64,000 nt of DNA, taken from positions 1-64,000 of the forward strand of contig CANOSP010000002.1 of assembly GCA_947569705.1 (NCBI GenBank). Reading direction: 5' to 3'. A program made the position numbers and the translations under genes. Under the pieces are notes generated by a model. It had not been told where the DNA came from and ran no database searches. It saw only the letters and a list, made by a program, of their open reading frames with translations. Of this stretch, positions 15,848 through 25,693 are shown in pieces (the first letter of the stretch is position 1; every line of letters starts with the position of its first letter). Source of the DNA: an uncultured Erysipelotrichaceae bacterium. Its GTDB lineage: Bacteria; Bacillota_I; Bacilli_A; Erysipelotrichales; Erysipelotrichaceae.

Positions 15848-16858
15848 ATGAAATTACATATGAATTTAGACGAACACAGTTATGATATTATATTAGAGCG
15901 CGGAAGCTTAAAACAACTGCGAAATTATATTGATGTAAATCATAAGATTCTCATAATCAGTGATGATAACGTACCGAGAGAATATATAGATACTGTCGCA
16001 GCGCAATGTCCGGAATGTTTTATCCATATTGTAAAGCACGGTGAACAGGCAAAATCACTTCACGTATTTGAAACGATTTGTGCCGATTTGCTGAAGCATC
16101 ACTTTTCCCGCAAAGATAAAATCATTGCATTAGGCGGCGGTGTGGTTGGCGATTTATCCGGTTATGTAGCGGCTTCCTACATGCGAGGAATTGATTTTAT
16201 TCAAATACCGACCACAACATTGTCACAGATTGATTCCTCCATCGGCGGAAAGGTTGCGATCAACTTTAACGGTGTAAAAAATGTAATCGGTGCCTTTTAT
16301 CAACCAAAGCTGGTGCTGATAGATCCAAACACGCTGAATACATTACCGCGCCGACATTATATTAACGGATTAGTTGAAGCGCTGAAAGCAGGATTGATCT
16401 ATGACTCTTCCTTGTTTGAACTGTTTGAAAATAAAGATATTGATCAGGATATTGATGAAATCATCGCTAAGGCATTGGCAGTAAAAAAAGCTGTGGTGGA
16501 ACAAGATGAAAAAGAACAGGGGTTAAGGAAGATTCTAAACTTCGGACATACAATCGGACATGCGATTGAAGCTGATAATCATCTTCATGATCTCTATCAC
16601 GGAGAGTGTGTGGCACTGGGAATGCCTTACTTTATGAGTGATAAGCAGCTTCGTGAGCGAACACAGGCGATCTGTAAAAAAATGGGATTGCCGAGTGAAG
16701 TTAGCGCTCATCATGCGAATTGGCTTTCCGTTATGCGTAATGATAAAAAAGCCGACCATGATAAAATCGATACCGTTTGGGTTCATGAAGCGGGACAGGC
16801 AGTGATCAAACAGATGAGCATAGCTGAAATCGCTGAACTTTTGGAGGATACACTATGA
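15848..16858 (+). CDS. aroB: 3-dehydroquinate synthase
   Basis: A 336-residue enzyme of the second shikimate step. It turns DAHP into 3-dehydroquinate using NAD+ and a divalent metal. The NAD-binding GGGVVGD lies at residues 96-102. The metal ligands are Glu177 (LVEALKAG), His234 (NFGHTIGH) and His251 (LYHGECVALGMP). PTTTLSQIDSSIGGK is the substrate loop. The start is ATG 15848 behind ACAGGAGGT. It is the first structural gene of the aro operon; its stop overlaps the aroC start by four bases. Confidence 0.96.
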   Translation: MKLHMNLDEHSYDIILERGSLKQLRNYIDVNHKILIISDDNVPREYIDTVAAQCPECFIHIVKHGEQAKSLHVFETICADLLKHHFSRKDKIIALGGGVVGDLSGYVAASYMRGIDFIQIPTTTLSQIDSSIGGKVAINFNGVKNVIGAFYQPKLVLIDPNTLNTLPRRHYINGLVEALKAGLIYDSSLFELFENKDIDQDIDEIIAKALAVKKAVVEQDEKEQGLRKILNFGHTIGHAIEADNHLHDLYHGECVALGMPYFMSDKQLRERTQAICKKMGLPSEVSAHHANWLSVMRNDKKADHDKIDTVWVHEAGQAVIKQMSIAEIAELLEDTL

Positions 16859-17973
16859 AAAATACAATCGGAAGGCATGTGTGCTGCACGATATTCGGAG
16901 AGAGCCACGGCAGTGCCATCGGTATTACCTTAGACGGATTGCCGGCAGGAATTGCGATTGATGAACAATTTATGCTGGAACAAATGGATAAACGCAAAGC
17001 AAAAGGCAGAATTTCTACCCAACGCCATGAAGCCGATCTCCCGGAAATCATCAGCGGTGTATTTGAAGGGTATACAACCGGTACACCGTTGACCATTTTG
17101 ATTCAAAACAATGATCAGCATTCCGCCGATTATGAAAAAACAAAGAATCGCTTGCGTCCCGCACACGCAGACTATACGGCAGATGTGAAATATCTCGGTT
17201 ATCAGGATTATCGCGGCGGCGGACATTTCAGCGGCAGAATTACGGCACCTTTGGTCGCGGCAGGTGCGATTGCCTTACAAATCTTAAAGGATCACAATAT
17301 TCAAATAGCGAGTCATATTTTAAAATGTCACACAGTCAATGACGATGCCTTTGATCAATCAGATGATCAGTTAAATGCGCAAATTCGCTCATTGCGTTCA
17401 GCATCATTTCCGACAATTCGTGAAGAAGCACAAACTGCCATGACCAAAGAAATCGAAGCCGCTGCTTCAAACGGTGACAGTGTCGGCGGAATTATTGAAA
17501 GTGCTGTAATCAACGTACCGGCAGGAATCGGTGAACCGTTCTTTGACTCACTGGAAAGCATTATCGCCCATTATCTTTACAGCATCCCGGCAGTCAAGGG
17601 AGTTGCGTTTGGACTGGGCTTTCGCTTCAGTGAGCATACCGGCAGTGAAGTCAATGATTCGATTGCCTTTGAAAATAACCGTGTTGTCACAAAGACCAAC
17701 AATAACGGCGGTATTAACGGCGGTATTTCCAACGGTATGCCGATCATGATTCAAACATGCGTCAAGCCGACGCCGTCCATATATAAGGAACAGGACACAA
17801 TTAACAAAGCTACTAAGCAAGCCGAAAAGCTGATTATTCAAGGTCGCCATGATCCGGCAATCATACATCGCGCCTGTGTGGTCGTTGACAGTGTATTAGC
17901 TTTAGCAATTTTAGATTGTATGATGGAAAGAAGTGCGGTACTGGCACTCCAAGATAAAAGAAAAGAGGATTAA
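16855..17973 (+). CDS. aroC: Chorismate synthase
   Basis: A 372-residue enzyme that makes chorismate from EPSP with reduced FMN. Signature blocks are FGESHGSAIG near the N-terminus, GGGHFSGRITAP, TKTNNNGGINGGISNGMPI for phosphate and flavin binding, and RHDPAIIHRACVVVDS near the C-terminus. Length is normal. It starts within the aroB stop codon (ATGA overlap), so translation is coupled. Confidence 0.96.
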   Translation: MKNTIGRHVCCTIFGESHGSAIGITLDGLPAGIAIDEQFMLEQMDKRKAKGRISTQRHEADLPEIISGVFEGYTTGTPLTILIQNNDQHSADYEKTKNRLRPAHADYTADVKYLGYQDYRGGGHFSGRITAPLVAAGAIALQILKDHNIQIASHILKCHTVNDDAFDQSDDQLNAQIRSLRSASFPTIREEAQTAMTKEIEAAASNGDSVGGIIESAVINVPAGIGEPFFDSLESIIAHYLYSIPAVKGVAFGLGFRFSEHTGSEVNDSIAFENNRVVTKTNNNGGINGGISNGMPIMIQTCVKPTPSIYKEQDTINKATKQAEKLIIQGRHDPAIIHRACVVVDSVLALAILDCMMERSAVLALQDKRKED

Positions 17974-17975
17974 TT

Positions 17976-18995
17976 ATGATTATCACAATGAAAAAAAATG
18001 CACCAAAAAAAGAAATCGATGCCTTAATGGGACGTTTGTCAGACCGCGGTCTGCATGTTCATTCAAGTATCGGTGAAAACTACAATGTATTCGGTTTGGT
18101 CGGCGATACCTCAATTATCGATCCGAAACAAATTGAAGCGAATCCTTATGTGGACAGCGTTGTGCGAGTTGCGGCACCGTATAAAAAGGCAAACCGTTTA
18201 TTTCATCCTGAAGATACAATCATTACGGTCGGTGATTATCGCATCGGCGGAAAGGAACCGCTTGTCGTAATCGGCGGACCTTGTTCCATCGAAGGCTTAG
18301 AGCCTACTTTACAAATTGCACAGGAAGTCAAAAAAGCCGGCGGATGCATGTTAAGAGGCGGTGCTTATAAGCCGCGTACTTCTCCATACGCATTCCAAGG
18401 TATGGGTACCGAAGGAATTTTAGCAATGTGTGAAGCACGTAAACAAACCGGATTACCGATTGTTTCTGAATTAATGAGTGCGGATAAATTAGATGAATTC
18501 GTAGAACATGTCGATATTATTCAAATCGGTGCGCGAAACATGCAAAACTTTGATCTGTTAAAAGCTGTGGGTAAGGTAGATAAACCCGTATTGTTAAAAC
18601 GCGGTCTTGCGAATACGATTGAAGAGTGGATCATGGCTGCGGAATATATTATGTCGGAAGGAAATGATAAAGTCATTTTCTGTGAACGCGGTATCCGTAC
18701 ATTTGAAAAATATACAAGAAATACTTTAGACCTAAGTGTGATTCCGATTATCAAAGAAAAAACTCATTTACCGATCATCATCGATCCGAGCCATGCGACC
18801 GGAGATTGGAAGCTTGTGGAATCTATGTCATTGGCTGCGATTGCGGCAGGCGCTGACGGCTTGATTATTGAAGTTCATGAAAATCCCGAATGTGCATGGT
18901 CTGACGGTGCTCAAACCTTAAAACCGAAGAAATTCGCTGAGCTGATCGAAAAAGGTCGCAGTATTGCCCGAGTCATCGGGAGGGATATTGCATGA
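17976..18995 (+). CDS. aroF: 3-deoxy-7-phosphoheptulonate (DAHP) synthase, type I-beta
   Basis: A 339-residue first enzyme of the shikimate pathway, condensing PEP and erythrose-4-phosphate. The N-terminal ~75 residues (MIITMKKNAPKKEIDAL onward) form the ferredoxin-like regulatory domain of the AroA(Q)/Thermotoga type, through which tyrosine or phenylalanine often inhibits. The TIM-barrel follows with GGPCSIEG, RGGAYKPRTSPYAFQGMG, QIGARNMQNF and IIDPSHATGDW. There is no chorismate mutase fusion. It sits two bases after aroC and overlaps aroA by four. Confidence 0.94.
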   Translation: MIITMKKNAPKKEIDALMGRLSDRGLHVHSSIGENYNVFGLVGDTSIIDPKQIEANPYVDSVVRVAAPYKKANRLFHPEDTIITVGDYRIGGKEPLVVIGGPCSIEGLEPTLQIAQEVKKAGGCMLRGGAYKPRTSPYAFQGMGTEGILAMCEARKQTGLPIVSELMSADKLDEFVEHVDIIQIGARNMQNFDLLKAVGKVDKPVLLKRGLANTIEEWIMAAEYIMSEGNDKVIFCERGIRTFEKYTRNTLDLSVIPIIKEKTHLPIIIDPSHATGDWKLVESMSLAAIAAGADGLIIEVHENPECAWSDGAQTLKPKKFAELIEKGRSIARVIGRDIA

Positions 18996-20260
18996 TTGCC
19001 AAAGTATTTCCCGGAAAATGCAAAGGTAAAATAACCATTCCCCCAAGCAAAAGCATGGCTCACCGTGCGATCATCTGTGCTTCTTTGGCAAAAGGTGTCA
19101 GCCGTATTGATAATGTTGCTTATTCACAGGACATTTTAACAACGATTGACGGTATGCGCACATTAGGAGCTGAAATTATTAAGCACGATGATTTCCTTGA
19201 GATCACCGGAATCGGTAATATAACCGACTGTAAGCATCAGGAAATATTTTGTAATGAAAGCGGTAGTACCTTGCGCTTCTTCATCCCGCTGTTTTCCTTA
19301 TGTAATAAGCGAATCGTTTTCAGCGGTAAGGGGCGCTTGATGGATCGTCCCCAAAGTGTTTATGAAAAAATCTTTAAAAATCAAGGTTTATTCTTTCAAC
19401 ATGAAAATGGAACCATTTCCATAGAAGGTGCTTTACAGGGCGGTGAGTTTATTTTAGACGGCGATGTATCCAGTCAGTTTATCAGCGGTCTGTTATTTGC
19501 CTTACCTCTATGTGATAAGCCTTCCACTATTGTGATCAAAGAACCGTTTGAGTCGCGCTCTTATGTGAATTTGACAATGCAGATGCTGGAACATTTCGGC
19601 ATTGAAGCAGAATTCAGTGATCCTAATACGATTTATATCAAAGGGAATCAGGAGTATCATTCCGGTTGTTATTGTGTAGAAGGTGACTTTTCACAGTTGG
19701 CATTTTTTGCCTGTCTCGCTGCTTTGAATCATGATCTTGAAGTGTGTGGGGTTCATCACAATTCCCGACAGGGAGATAAGGCTATTATGAAAATTTTAAA
19801 GCTGGCTCAAGTTCAATTTAAGGAAATTGTGAATGGTTATGCGGTTTGGAAAAGTGATCCTTGCGGTACTGTCATCGATTTAGCCGACTGCCCTGATCTC
19901 GGACCGATTCTTTGTGTATTTGCGGCTTTTTCCGACGGTTCTACTCATATCAAAAATGCCGGAAGATTGCGAATTAAGGAAAGTGATCGCATTGCGGCTA
20001 TGGAGTGTGAGTTGAAAAAGCTTGGTGTAAGCATTCGCAGTGATGAAAATGATATTTATATTGAGGGAAGCACTGCTTATGAAGGCGGGGTTGAATTTGA
20101 TGCACATAATGATCACCGTATTGTGATGAGTCTTGCGGTTGCGGCAACACTTTGTAAAAAGCCTTGCACGATACACGGTGCCGAGGCGGTACGAAAGTCT
20201 TATCCGCAGTTTTTTAATGATTTAACTCGCGTTGGCATTGAGGTGGAACGTTATGAATAA
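18992..20260 (+). CDS. aroA: EPSP synthase (3-phosphoshikimate 1-carboxyvinyltransferase)
   Basis: A 422-residue enzyme joining PEP to shikimate-3-phosphate. Motifs are PPSKSMAHRAII near the N-terminus, CNESGSTLRFFIPL for substrate and glyphosate-site residues, RIKESDRI, and DAHNDHRIVMSLAVAA near the C-terminus. In the SGS block the Gly-Ser-Thr order is standard; the more glyphosate-tolerant class II motif is not seen. It overlaps aroF by four bases upstream and tyrA by eight downstream. One copy of the dispersed TGGAA-N4-TTCCA motif lies within it. Confidence 0.95.
   Translation: MIAKVFPGKCKGKITIPPSKSMAHRAIICASLAKGVSRIDNVAYSQDILTTIDGMRTLGAEIIKHDDFLEITGIGNITDCKHQEIFCNESGSTLRFFIPLFSLCNKRIVFSGKGRLMDRPQSVYEKIFKNQGLFFQHENGTISIEGALQGGEFILDGDVSSQFISGLLFALPLCDKPSTIVIKEPFESRSYVNLTMQMLEHFGIEAEFSDPNTIYIKGNQEYHSGCYCVEGDFSQLAFFACLAALNHDLEVCGVHHNSRQGDKAIMKILKLAQVQFKEIVNGYAVWKSDPCGTVIDLADCPDLGPILCVFAAFSDGSTHIKNAGRLRIKESDRIAAMECELKKLGVSIRSDENDIYIEGSTAYEGGVEFDAHNDHRIVMSLAVAATLCKKPCTIHGAEAVRKSYPQFFNDLTRVGIEVERYE
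19408..19421. repeat. Dispersed TGGAA-N4-TTCCA motif (aroA copy)
   Basis: TGGAACCATTTCCA inside the aroA coding sequence. It is one of eight perfect-arm copies between 19.4 and 41.5 kb, and the same centre (CCAT) recurs at 30220. Confidence 0.7.
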
Positions 20261-21107
20261 GGATACTCGCTTTCTTTTTGTCGGTCTCGGTTTAATGGGC
20301 GGCAGTTACGCCTATGCGCTGTCAAAACGCGGTTATCATGTCGCAGGCATCGATATTAATCAGGATAGTATTGACTTTGCATCGGCAAACGGTATCATTG
20401 AAAAAGGCGCTTGTTTTGATGTGGATCTCATTCACGAAGCTGATGTAATTTTCTTTGGATTATATCCGAATACGATGGTTGCTTGGATCGAGGAAAATCG
20501 CAGTTTGTTTAAAGCTGGCTGCTTGATCAGTGATGTTGCCGGTGTTAAATGTCATGTCGTTGATCGTGTGCAGAAATTGTTAAAGGATCTTCCGGTAGAG
20601 TTTATCGCTTCGCATCCGATGGCGGGCAAGGAAGTCAGCGGTGTGAAATATGCCAATGATCAAATGTTTCAACAGGCTAATTTCATTATCACTCCGACCG
20701 ATAAAAATACAGACAGCGCTGTTTCGTTTTTAAAGGAATTTGCGAAGGAGCTTAATTTTGCGAATATCAGTATTTTAACGCCTATGAAGCATGATGAAAT
20801 GATCGGTTATGTTTCGCAGCTGACTCATGTGATCGCAATTTCATTGATGAATGCGAATGATAATCCTGATTTAGTGAATTATACCGGTGACAGTTTCCGT
20901 GATTTAACACGTATTGCCCGAATCAATGAACATTTGTGGACGGAGTTGTTCTTTTTGAATAAGGATAATTTGATTCGGGAAATTGATGATTTTGAAGCGG
21001 CATTGCAGGCGTTGAAGCAGACACTGCTTGATGAAGACGGCGATACGTTGAAGCAGATGATGATTACCTCAACGCAAAGACGCAGTCGCTTTGATAAGAA
21101 GAAATAG
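20253..21107 (+). CDS. tyrA: Prephenate dehydrogenase
   Basis: A 284-residue NAD(P)-dependent enzyme that converts prephenate to 4-hydroxyphenylpyruvate, the committed step to tyrosine. The Rossmann loop is FVGLGLMGGSYAYAL near residue 8, followed by SHPMAGKEVSG with the catalytic His and QLTHVIAISLM in the dimerisation domain. There is no ACT domain. ATG 20253 overlaps the end of aroA and is the better start; the longer frame from 20232 would add residues not seen in the family. As last gene of the operon it explains why the leader peptide is Tyr-rich. Confidence 0.93.
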   Translation: MNKDTRFLFVGLGLMGGSYAYALSKRGYHVAGIDINQDSIDFASANGIIEKGACFDVDLIHEADVIFFGLYPNTMVAWIEENRSLFKAGCLISDVAGVKCHVVDRVQKLLKDLPVEFIASHPMAGKEVSGVKYANDQMFQQANFIITPTDKNTDSAVSFLKEFAKELNFANISILTPMKHDEMIGYVSQLTHVIAISLMNANDNPDLVNYTGDSFRDLTRIARINEHLWTELFFLNKDNLIREIDDFEAALQALKQTLLDEDGDTLKQMMITSTQRRSRFDKKK

Positions 21108-21234
21108 TTTGTCTCACTTGTCTTTTGGTTAATTCTTTTGGTGATACTCTTACACCTGTTTAGGTTTTGGAAAGATTCCATATAATATATTGAATAAATC
21201 ATGTATTGAAATAATGGTTTTATGAATAAAGTAA

Positions 21235-21281
21235 AAAGCAGTAACCGCTTCGGTCTTGACGAAAGCTGTTATTGCTTTTTT
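21235..21281 (+). terminator. Terminator of the aro operon
   Basis: An 11-bp stem with one G-U pair (21235-21245 with 21268-21278) and then Ts. Beyond it, to 21465, is AT-rich sequence with repeated TTAATGCTTTT units and no gene. Confidence 0.75.
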
Positions 21282-21465
21282 AATGCTTTTTTAATGCTTA
21301 TTTTATGCTTTTCTAATGGTTTTCTAATGAGTCATTAAAGTTTTGTATTCCCTTTATATTTTCCTTTATATTGCTATCCCGGTATCTTTTACTTAGATCA
21401 TACCTCTTCCCTTATCATATTCAAGTAGGTTGATTGGATTAGATCGCTTGGTTGCCTAAGTCTGA

Positions 21466-22977
21466 TCATAACTCTGTTTCAGAATCTTTCTTGACCTTCG
21501 GCAGTTCCAGCCAAAAGCATGTACCTGTACCGACCGTACTTTCTACACCGTAAGGCGCCTGATGCAGTTCCAATATACTTTTGACAATGCTCAATCCGAT
21601 ACCGCTGCCGGTTTTTGAGCGCTTATGATGCTGCTTACTTTTATAGTATCGCTCCCAAACATACGGCAATTCATTTTGCGGTATTCCTGCGCCATGGTCG
21701 ATAATTTCAATTCTCACTGTTTGACCTTGATCGATCTGTTTTACAACTACAAGATGATCATCACCGCAATAGGTTACAGCATTGTTAATCAGATTGTATA
21801 TGACCTGTGTGATTTTCACTTCATCTGCTTGAACATCACATGACTTGTCATATTGAAATTCAATACGACAAGTTTCTTTTTCCAGCATTTTTGAATAGCG
21901 CGCTACTACCTGCTTGATCAATTCAGTGATTGCACAAACACTTGGCTGCAGCTTTTGTATACCTGCTTGCAGCTTTGATAAATCCAAAATATCATTTGCC
22001 AAATAAGTTAATCGATTGGCTTCATCAATGATAATTTGGATATTTTCCGGGGTGTTTTCTCCCGGTATATCTCGCATCATTTCGCCGTAGCCGCTGATCA
22101 TTGTGAGCGGTGTTCTCAGATCATGACTCATATTGGCGATTAATTCGCGTTGTAGCTGCTGAACCTTACTTAATTCCTCTGCCGCATATGTCAAGGTATC
22201 GTTTAGTTCGCTGATTTCTTTATACTCATTACCGTGAAAACGTACTTCGTAGTTTCCCTTAGCCAGTTGCTTGGCATTTTGATTTATCGCAATAATCGGT
22301 CGAGCGATTTTCTTTGACATGTTGTACGCCAACAACATCCCGAGCAAAAACAGAATGATCGTTATAATGATCAACTGGGTACGCAGTGTTTCGATCGTCG
22401 CGTCTACCGGTGATATTTGCGCATTGACCAAAACGACCAAAGCATTGTCTGCTTCATTTTTAATCACACTTGCATAGGTCATATTTTGAAGACCTTTATC
22501 TTTTTTTATCATATCACCGTTAGGAAAAGGCAGCTCTGTTTCAGGCGGATTTTCACTCATTGGACGATTGCTTGTTTCATCCGTTGTGATAAAACGCTGT
22601 GCATTGCCTCCGTTGGCAAGTGCTTCTTCGTATATGGAATTGATTTCACTTTGTTTTAGCTTATCGATCATGCAGCGAGGATCTCTGCGGTTGCTTGTAT
22701 ATATTTCGGAAAGCTCGTCATTTAAGATGGAAACACACAGATCATTTTTGCGGGCAATGGCTTCGATTTCTTCTTTATAATTTGGTTCCTCTATCACATG
22801 TTGGATACTGACAGCGGCGTTTTTCACCGCATGAGATTTGATCATGCGATAGAATTGATCCAAAAACTGTACTTGAAAGATCCACAGAATTACCAACATG
22901 ATTGCGCCGAACAACAGAAATGCCGTAAATATCCTGCTTCTTACACTGCGACCTTGCGTTTTTGCCTCAGCATTCAA
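21466..22977 (-). CDS. Two-component sensor histidine kinase
   Basis: A 503-residue sensor. There are two membrane helices (about residues 17-36 and 201-219) around an extracellular domain of about 165 residues. A HAMP domain follows, then HisKA with the phosphorylated His285 in MSHDLRTPLTM and a HATPase_c domain (NLINNAVTY N-box, DHGAGIP G1, GSGIGLSIVKSI G2). The response regulator gene lies just upstream and overlaps its start by 11 bases, so the two are coupled. The signal is unknown; the layout resembles VanS/PhoR-type cell-envelope sensors. Confidence 0.9.
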   Translation of the reverse strand: MNAEAKTQGRSVRSRIFTAFLLFGAIMLVILWIFQVQFLDQFYRMIKSHAVKNAAVSIQHVIEEPNYKEEIEAIARKNDLCVSILNDELSEIYTSNRRDPRCMIDKLKQSEINSIYEEALANGGNAQRFITTDETSNRPMSENPPETELPFPNGDMIKKDKGLQNMTYASVIKNEADNALVVLVNAQISPVDATIETLRTQLIIITIILFLLGMLLAYNMSKKIARPIIAINQNAKQLAKGNYEVRFHGNEYKEISELNDTLTYAAEELSKVQQLQRELIANMSHDLRTPLTMISGYGEMMRDIPGENTPENIQIIIDEANRLTYLANDILDLSKLQAGIQKLQPSVCAITELIKQVVARYSKMLEKETCRIEFQYDKSCDVQADEVKITQVIYNLINNAVTYCGDDHLVVVKQIDQGQTVRIEIIDHGAGIPQNELPYVWERYYKSKQHHKRSKTGSGIGLSIVKSILELHQAPYGVESTVGTGTCFWLELPKVKKDSETEL

Positions 22978-23653
22978 AACGATAACCTACCCCTCTTAAT
23001 GTCACGATCAAGCGACTGTATTCTTTTAAACTTTTCCTTAACAGTTTGATATGTGTATCCAAGGTACGATCATCACCGTAGAAATCGTATCCCCAAACAT
23101 TTTTGATTAACATTTCACGTGTCAGTGCAATTCCTTTGTTTTTTATAAAGTAGAATAACAGCGCGTACTCTTTGGGCGTCATATCGATTCTGTTGTTATC
23201 GATGGTTACTACACGGGCAGTAAAATCAACCTGCAGTCCCTCATATTTGAACACAGCTTTTGGACGTTCTGCATTCTCATTTTCTTTTATTCTATGTGTT
23301 CGTTTCAGTACCGCATGAATTCGCATCATTAATTCCTTAGGTGAAAATGGTTTCACAACATAATCGTCAACACCTGTTTCAAACCCATGCAGCTTATCAT
23401 ATTCTTCTCCGCGCGCCGATAACATAATAATCGGTATCGATTTTTGTTTCAATATTTCGCGGCTCGCCGAAAAACCGTCCAGCACCGGCATCATCACATC
23501 CATTACGATTAGATCGTAGTCATTCGATCTGCACATTGTTACTGCCTGCATTCCGTCTTGTGCTTCTTCTACCTCGTATCCTTCAAACTCTGCATACTTG
23601 CGAATCATCTCTCTGATTCGTTGTTCATCATCGACAACCAATAGTTTATTCAT
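22967..23653 (-). CDS. OmpR-family response regulator
   Basis: A 228-residue regulator. The receiver domain has the acidic pair VVDDE, the phosphoacceptor Asp52 in VMDVMMP, the switch Ser in MLSARG and Lys in VVKPFSP. The C-terminal winged helix (MTPKEYALLFYF, then DDRTLDTHIKLLRKSL and LRGVGYRFE) is of the OmpR/PhoB type. It is paired with the sensor kinase downstream. Target genes are not evident. Confidence 0.92.
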   Translation of the reverse strand: MNKLLVVDDEQRIREMIRKYAEFEGYEVEEAQDGMQAVTMCRSNDYDLIVMDVMMPVLDGFSASREILKQKSIPIIMLSARGEEYDKLHGFETGVDDYVVKPFSPKELMMRIHAVLKRTHRIKENENAERPKAVFKYEGLQVDFTARVVTIDNNRIDMTPKEYALLFYFIKNKGIALTREMLIKNVWGYDFYGDDRTLDTHIKLLRKSLKEYSRLIVTLRGVGYRFEC

Positions 23654-24008
23654 GACTTAACCTCTTTTTTCTTTTATGTACTGTATAAAATGTAATCTTT
23701 TTTTGTTTTTATTTTTTTGTAGAAAGGTGTATGTTGTACAGCTTGTTTTTTCACTTGAGCTGTTATTTGTTTTCGATAATTTTTTGATACTTTAGTATCT
23801 TGTCTTACGCTCCGCGCTGACAGTTTCTATCGCTTTGTATTTATGCTTTTCAATCGCCTTATCAAGCCTGTTTAGCTTCTGAATATTTGCACTATCATTA
23901 TAACTGATTTTACTTTCCTCTATGTGTTTTTTATCTGAAACTTTCTCGTTCTGAATTTCACGCATTTTTCACATTTATATTCTAACTTTTATATATTATA
24001 TTTTTATT
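23654..24008. other. Intergenic gap, nothing recognised
   Basis: AT-rich sequence upstream of the response regulator. It should hold the two-component operon promoter on the minus strand, but no convincing -35/-10 pair or RNA was identified. Confidence 0.5.
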
Positions 24009-24752
24009 CTATACTTCATTCACATCTAAATAAACCCAATAAATAAGGCTTTTTGAAAGTTTCAACTTTAGCTTCTCAGCCATTTTACGTGATTTCTGAT
24101 TATCCGTAAAAAGCTCGGCATACGGAATTAACCCTTTTTTCAGCTGCTCTTTAATCATACTCAGCGTGAGCACCGCACCGATTCCTTTGCGCTGATGTTT
24201 TGTTTCTACCTCTAACAAACCGATAGAACCGCTGTCATGTGTTCCGATAAATGCTATAAGCTGATGTCCGTGAAACGCTCCCAACATCCCTGCCTCGATT
24301 CGCTCTTCGATATACTTCGGAATCGCTAACGGTTTGTAAGAATAATGTGCGCATATGTAAGGAATTGCGTCTTTGGTTAGTTTATGAATTTGATAGGGTA
24401 TCTGAACCACTTTTTGTGGAACTGTTTCCATAAAAACAGCGAATTGATACGGCTTTGACAATCGTAGATTTCTCTGTTCACAGACTTGTTTCATTATCAC
24501 CCCTCGAGCGACAAGATCACCTGTCATATGCATTGTGTTTTGTAGTATTGTTTCGGCTGCTTGTGTGTTTAATGCATCCGCATAATATAATTGATTGACT
24601 TGATCATATACACAGATTCCGTCAGCTTTATCATAAATCATTTCGTAGGTTCCCTGCTTCATACAGTTTATAATATCAGGATGATCAGTGATGGTTAATT
24701 GAAAATTCGGTTGTGCCGGTATTGTCGTTGACTTCTCATAATGTTTTTGCAT
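24009..24752 (-). CDS. GNAT-family N-acetyltransferase
   Basis: A 247-residue protein. The C-terminal third has the GNAT fold: VETKHQRKGIGAVLTLSMI is the acetyl-CoA pyrophosphate loop (Q/RxxGxG/A) and the ELFTDNQKSRKMAEKLKL helix follows. The N-terminal half is less conserved and may be an FR47-like or degenerate tandem domain. The acceptor is unknown. A copy of the TGGAA-N4-TTCCA motif lies in the coding sequence at 24417-24430. It is separate from rsmI by about 80 bases. Confidence 0.78.
   Translation of the reverse strand: MQKHYEKSTTIPAQPNFQLTITDHPDIINCMKQGTYEMIYDKADGICVYDQVNQLYYADALNTQAAETILQNTMHMTGDLVARGVIMKQVCEQRNLRLSKPYQFAVFMETVPQKVVQIPYQIHKLTKDAIPYICAHYSYKPLAIPKYIEERIEAGMLGAFHGHQLIAFIGTHDSGSIGLLEVETKHQRKGIGAVLTLSMIKEQLKKGLIPYAELFTDNQKSRKMAEKLKLKLSKSLIYWVYLDVNEV
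24417..24430. repeat. Dispersed TGGAA-N4-TTCCA motif (GNAT gene copy)
   Basis: TGGAACTGTTTCCA on the plus strand; read on the other strand the centre is ACAG, so this is the one clear reverse-orientation copy. Confidence 0.6.
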
Positions 24753-24833
24753 GATAATCTCCTCTTTGCCGTTACTTACTTGCTTACTTAATATTGTTTG
24801 TTTTATAAAAAATTGCGCTGTCTTTCAACGCAA

Positions 24834-25685
24834 TTATGATTGTTCATGATATTGCCGATATAAATCATTTTTAGAACATCCGTGTTCCTTAGCAACTTTT
24901 TTGATCGCTTCCTTACTGCTGAGACCTGCTTCGATATAATCCTCGATTTTTTGCATCAGGAAGTCAGGATCATCGGTTATTTCATCTTCAAGGTATTTCC
25001 CCTCTACGACAATGACCATTTCTCCCTTGCATGTATCGATGATTTCCAGTACCTCACTGATCGTTCCGCGAATAAATTCTTCGTAACGTTTTGTCAGCTC
25101 TCGTGCTAGACAAATGTTTCGATCGCCGAATACATTGCGCATATTTTCCAGTGTTTTTTGAATGCGGTGAGGTGCTTCGTAAAATAACAGCGTTTGCGGA
25201 TATTCCTCTAACTTTTGTAATTCTTGTATTTGCATAGTTTCTTTTGGCTTTAGGAAACCGTAAAACAGAAAGGATTGGGTCGGAAGTCCGCTCGCAACTA
25301 ACGCATTTAACATTGCATTGGCTCCCGAAATCGGCACGACTGCGTATCCGGCTTCTATCACCAATCGGGTGACGCACTGTCCGGGATCTGAAATCAACGG
25401 ATAACCTGCATCACTGACCAAAGCGACTTGATTGCCCTCTTCCAGTAATCGCAGTAATCCCTGCGCACTTTCATTTTCATTGTATTGATGATGTGCAATC
25501 AGCTTGGTGTGTATATCAAAATGGCTTAACAGCTTGCGGGTGTTGCGTGTATCTTCCGCCGCAATCACATCCACATCGCGCAAAACCTCAATCGCCCGCG
25601 GTGTCAACTCTGCTAAATTCCCGATAGGAGTTGCGACAATATACAAGGTCGGCTTTTCATCAATAAAGCTTTTTTGTCGGTTCAT
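24834..25685 (-). CDS. rsmI: 16S rRNA 2'-O-ribose C1402 methyltransferase
   Basis: A 283-residue SAM-dependent tetrapyrrole-methylase-fold enzyme that methylates the 2'-O of C1402 in the decoding centre. Family signatures: LYIVATPIGNLAELTPRA at the N-terminus, AAEDTRNTRKLL, SDAGYPLISDPG and LLFYEAPHRI. A C-terminal HTH-like extension (SKEAIKKVAKEHGCSKNDLY) is usual for RsmI. It is part of the tmk-holB-ricT-rsmI minus-strand run typical of Firmicutes. Confidence 0.94.
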   Translation of the reverse strand: MNRQKSFIDEKPTLYIVATPIGNLAELTPRAIEVLRDVDVIAAEDTRNTRKLLSHFDIHTKLIAHHQYNENESAQGLLRLLEEGNQVALVSDAGYPLISDPGQCVTRLVIEAGYAVVPISGANAMLNALVASGLPTQSFLFYGFLKPKETMQIQELQKLEEYPQTLLFYEAPHRIQKTLENMRNVFGDRNICLARELTKRYEEFIRGTISEVLEIIDTCKGEMVIVVEGKYLEDEITDDPDFLMQKIEDYIEAGLSSKEAIKKVAKEHGCSKNDLYRQYHEQS

Positions 25686-25693
25686 GTTTACCT

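Noticed and set aside
23112-23127. parS-like TTTCACGTGTCA in the response regulator gene
   Set aside because: The right arm does not match the palindrome; too degenerate to call beside two perfect sites.
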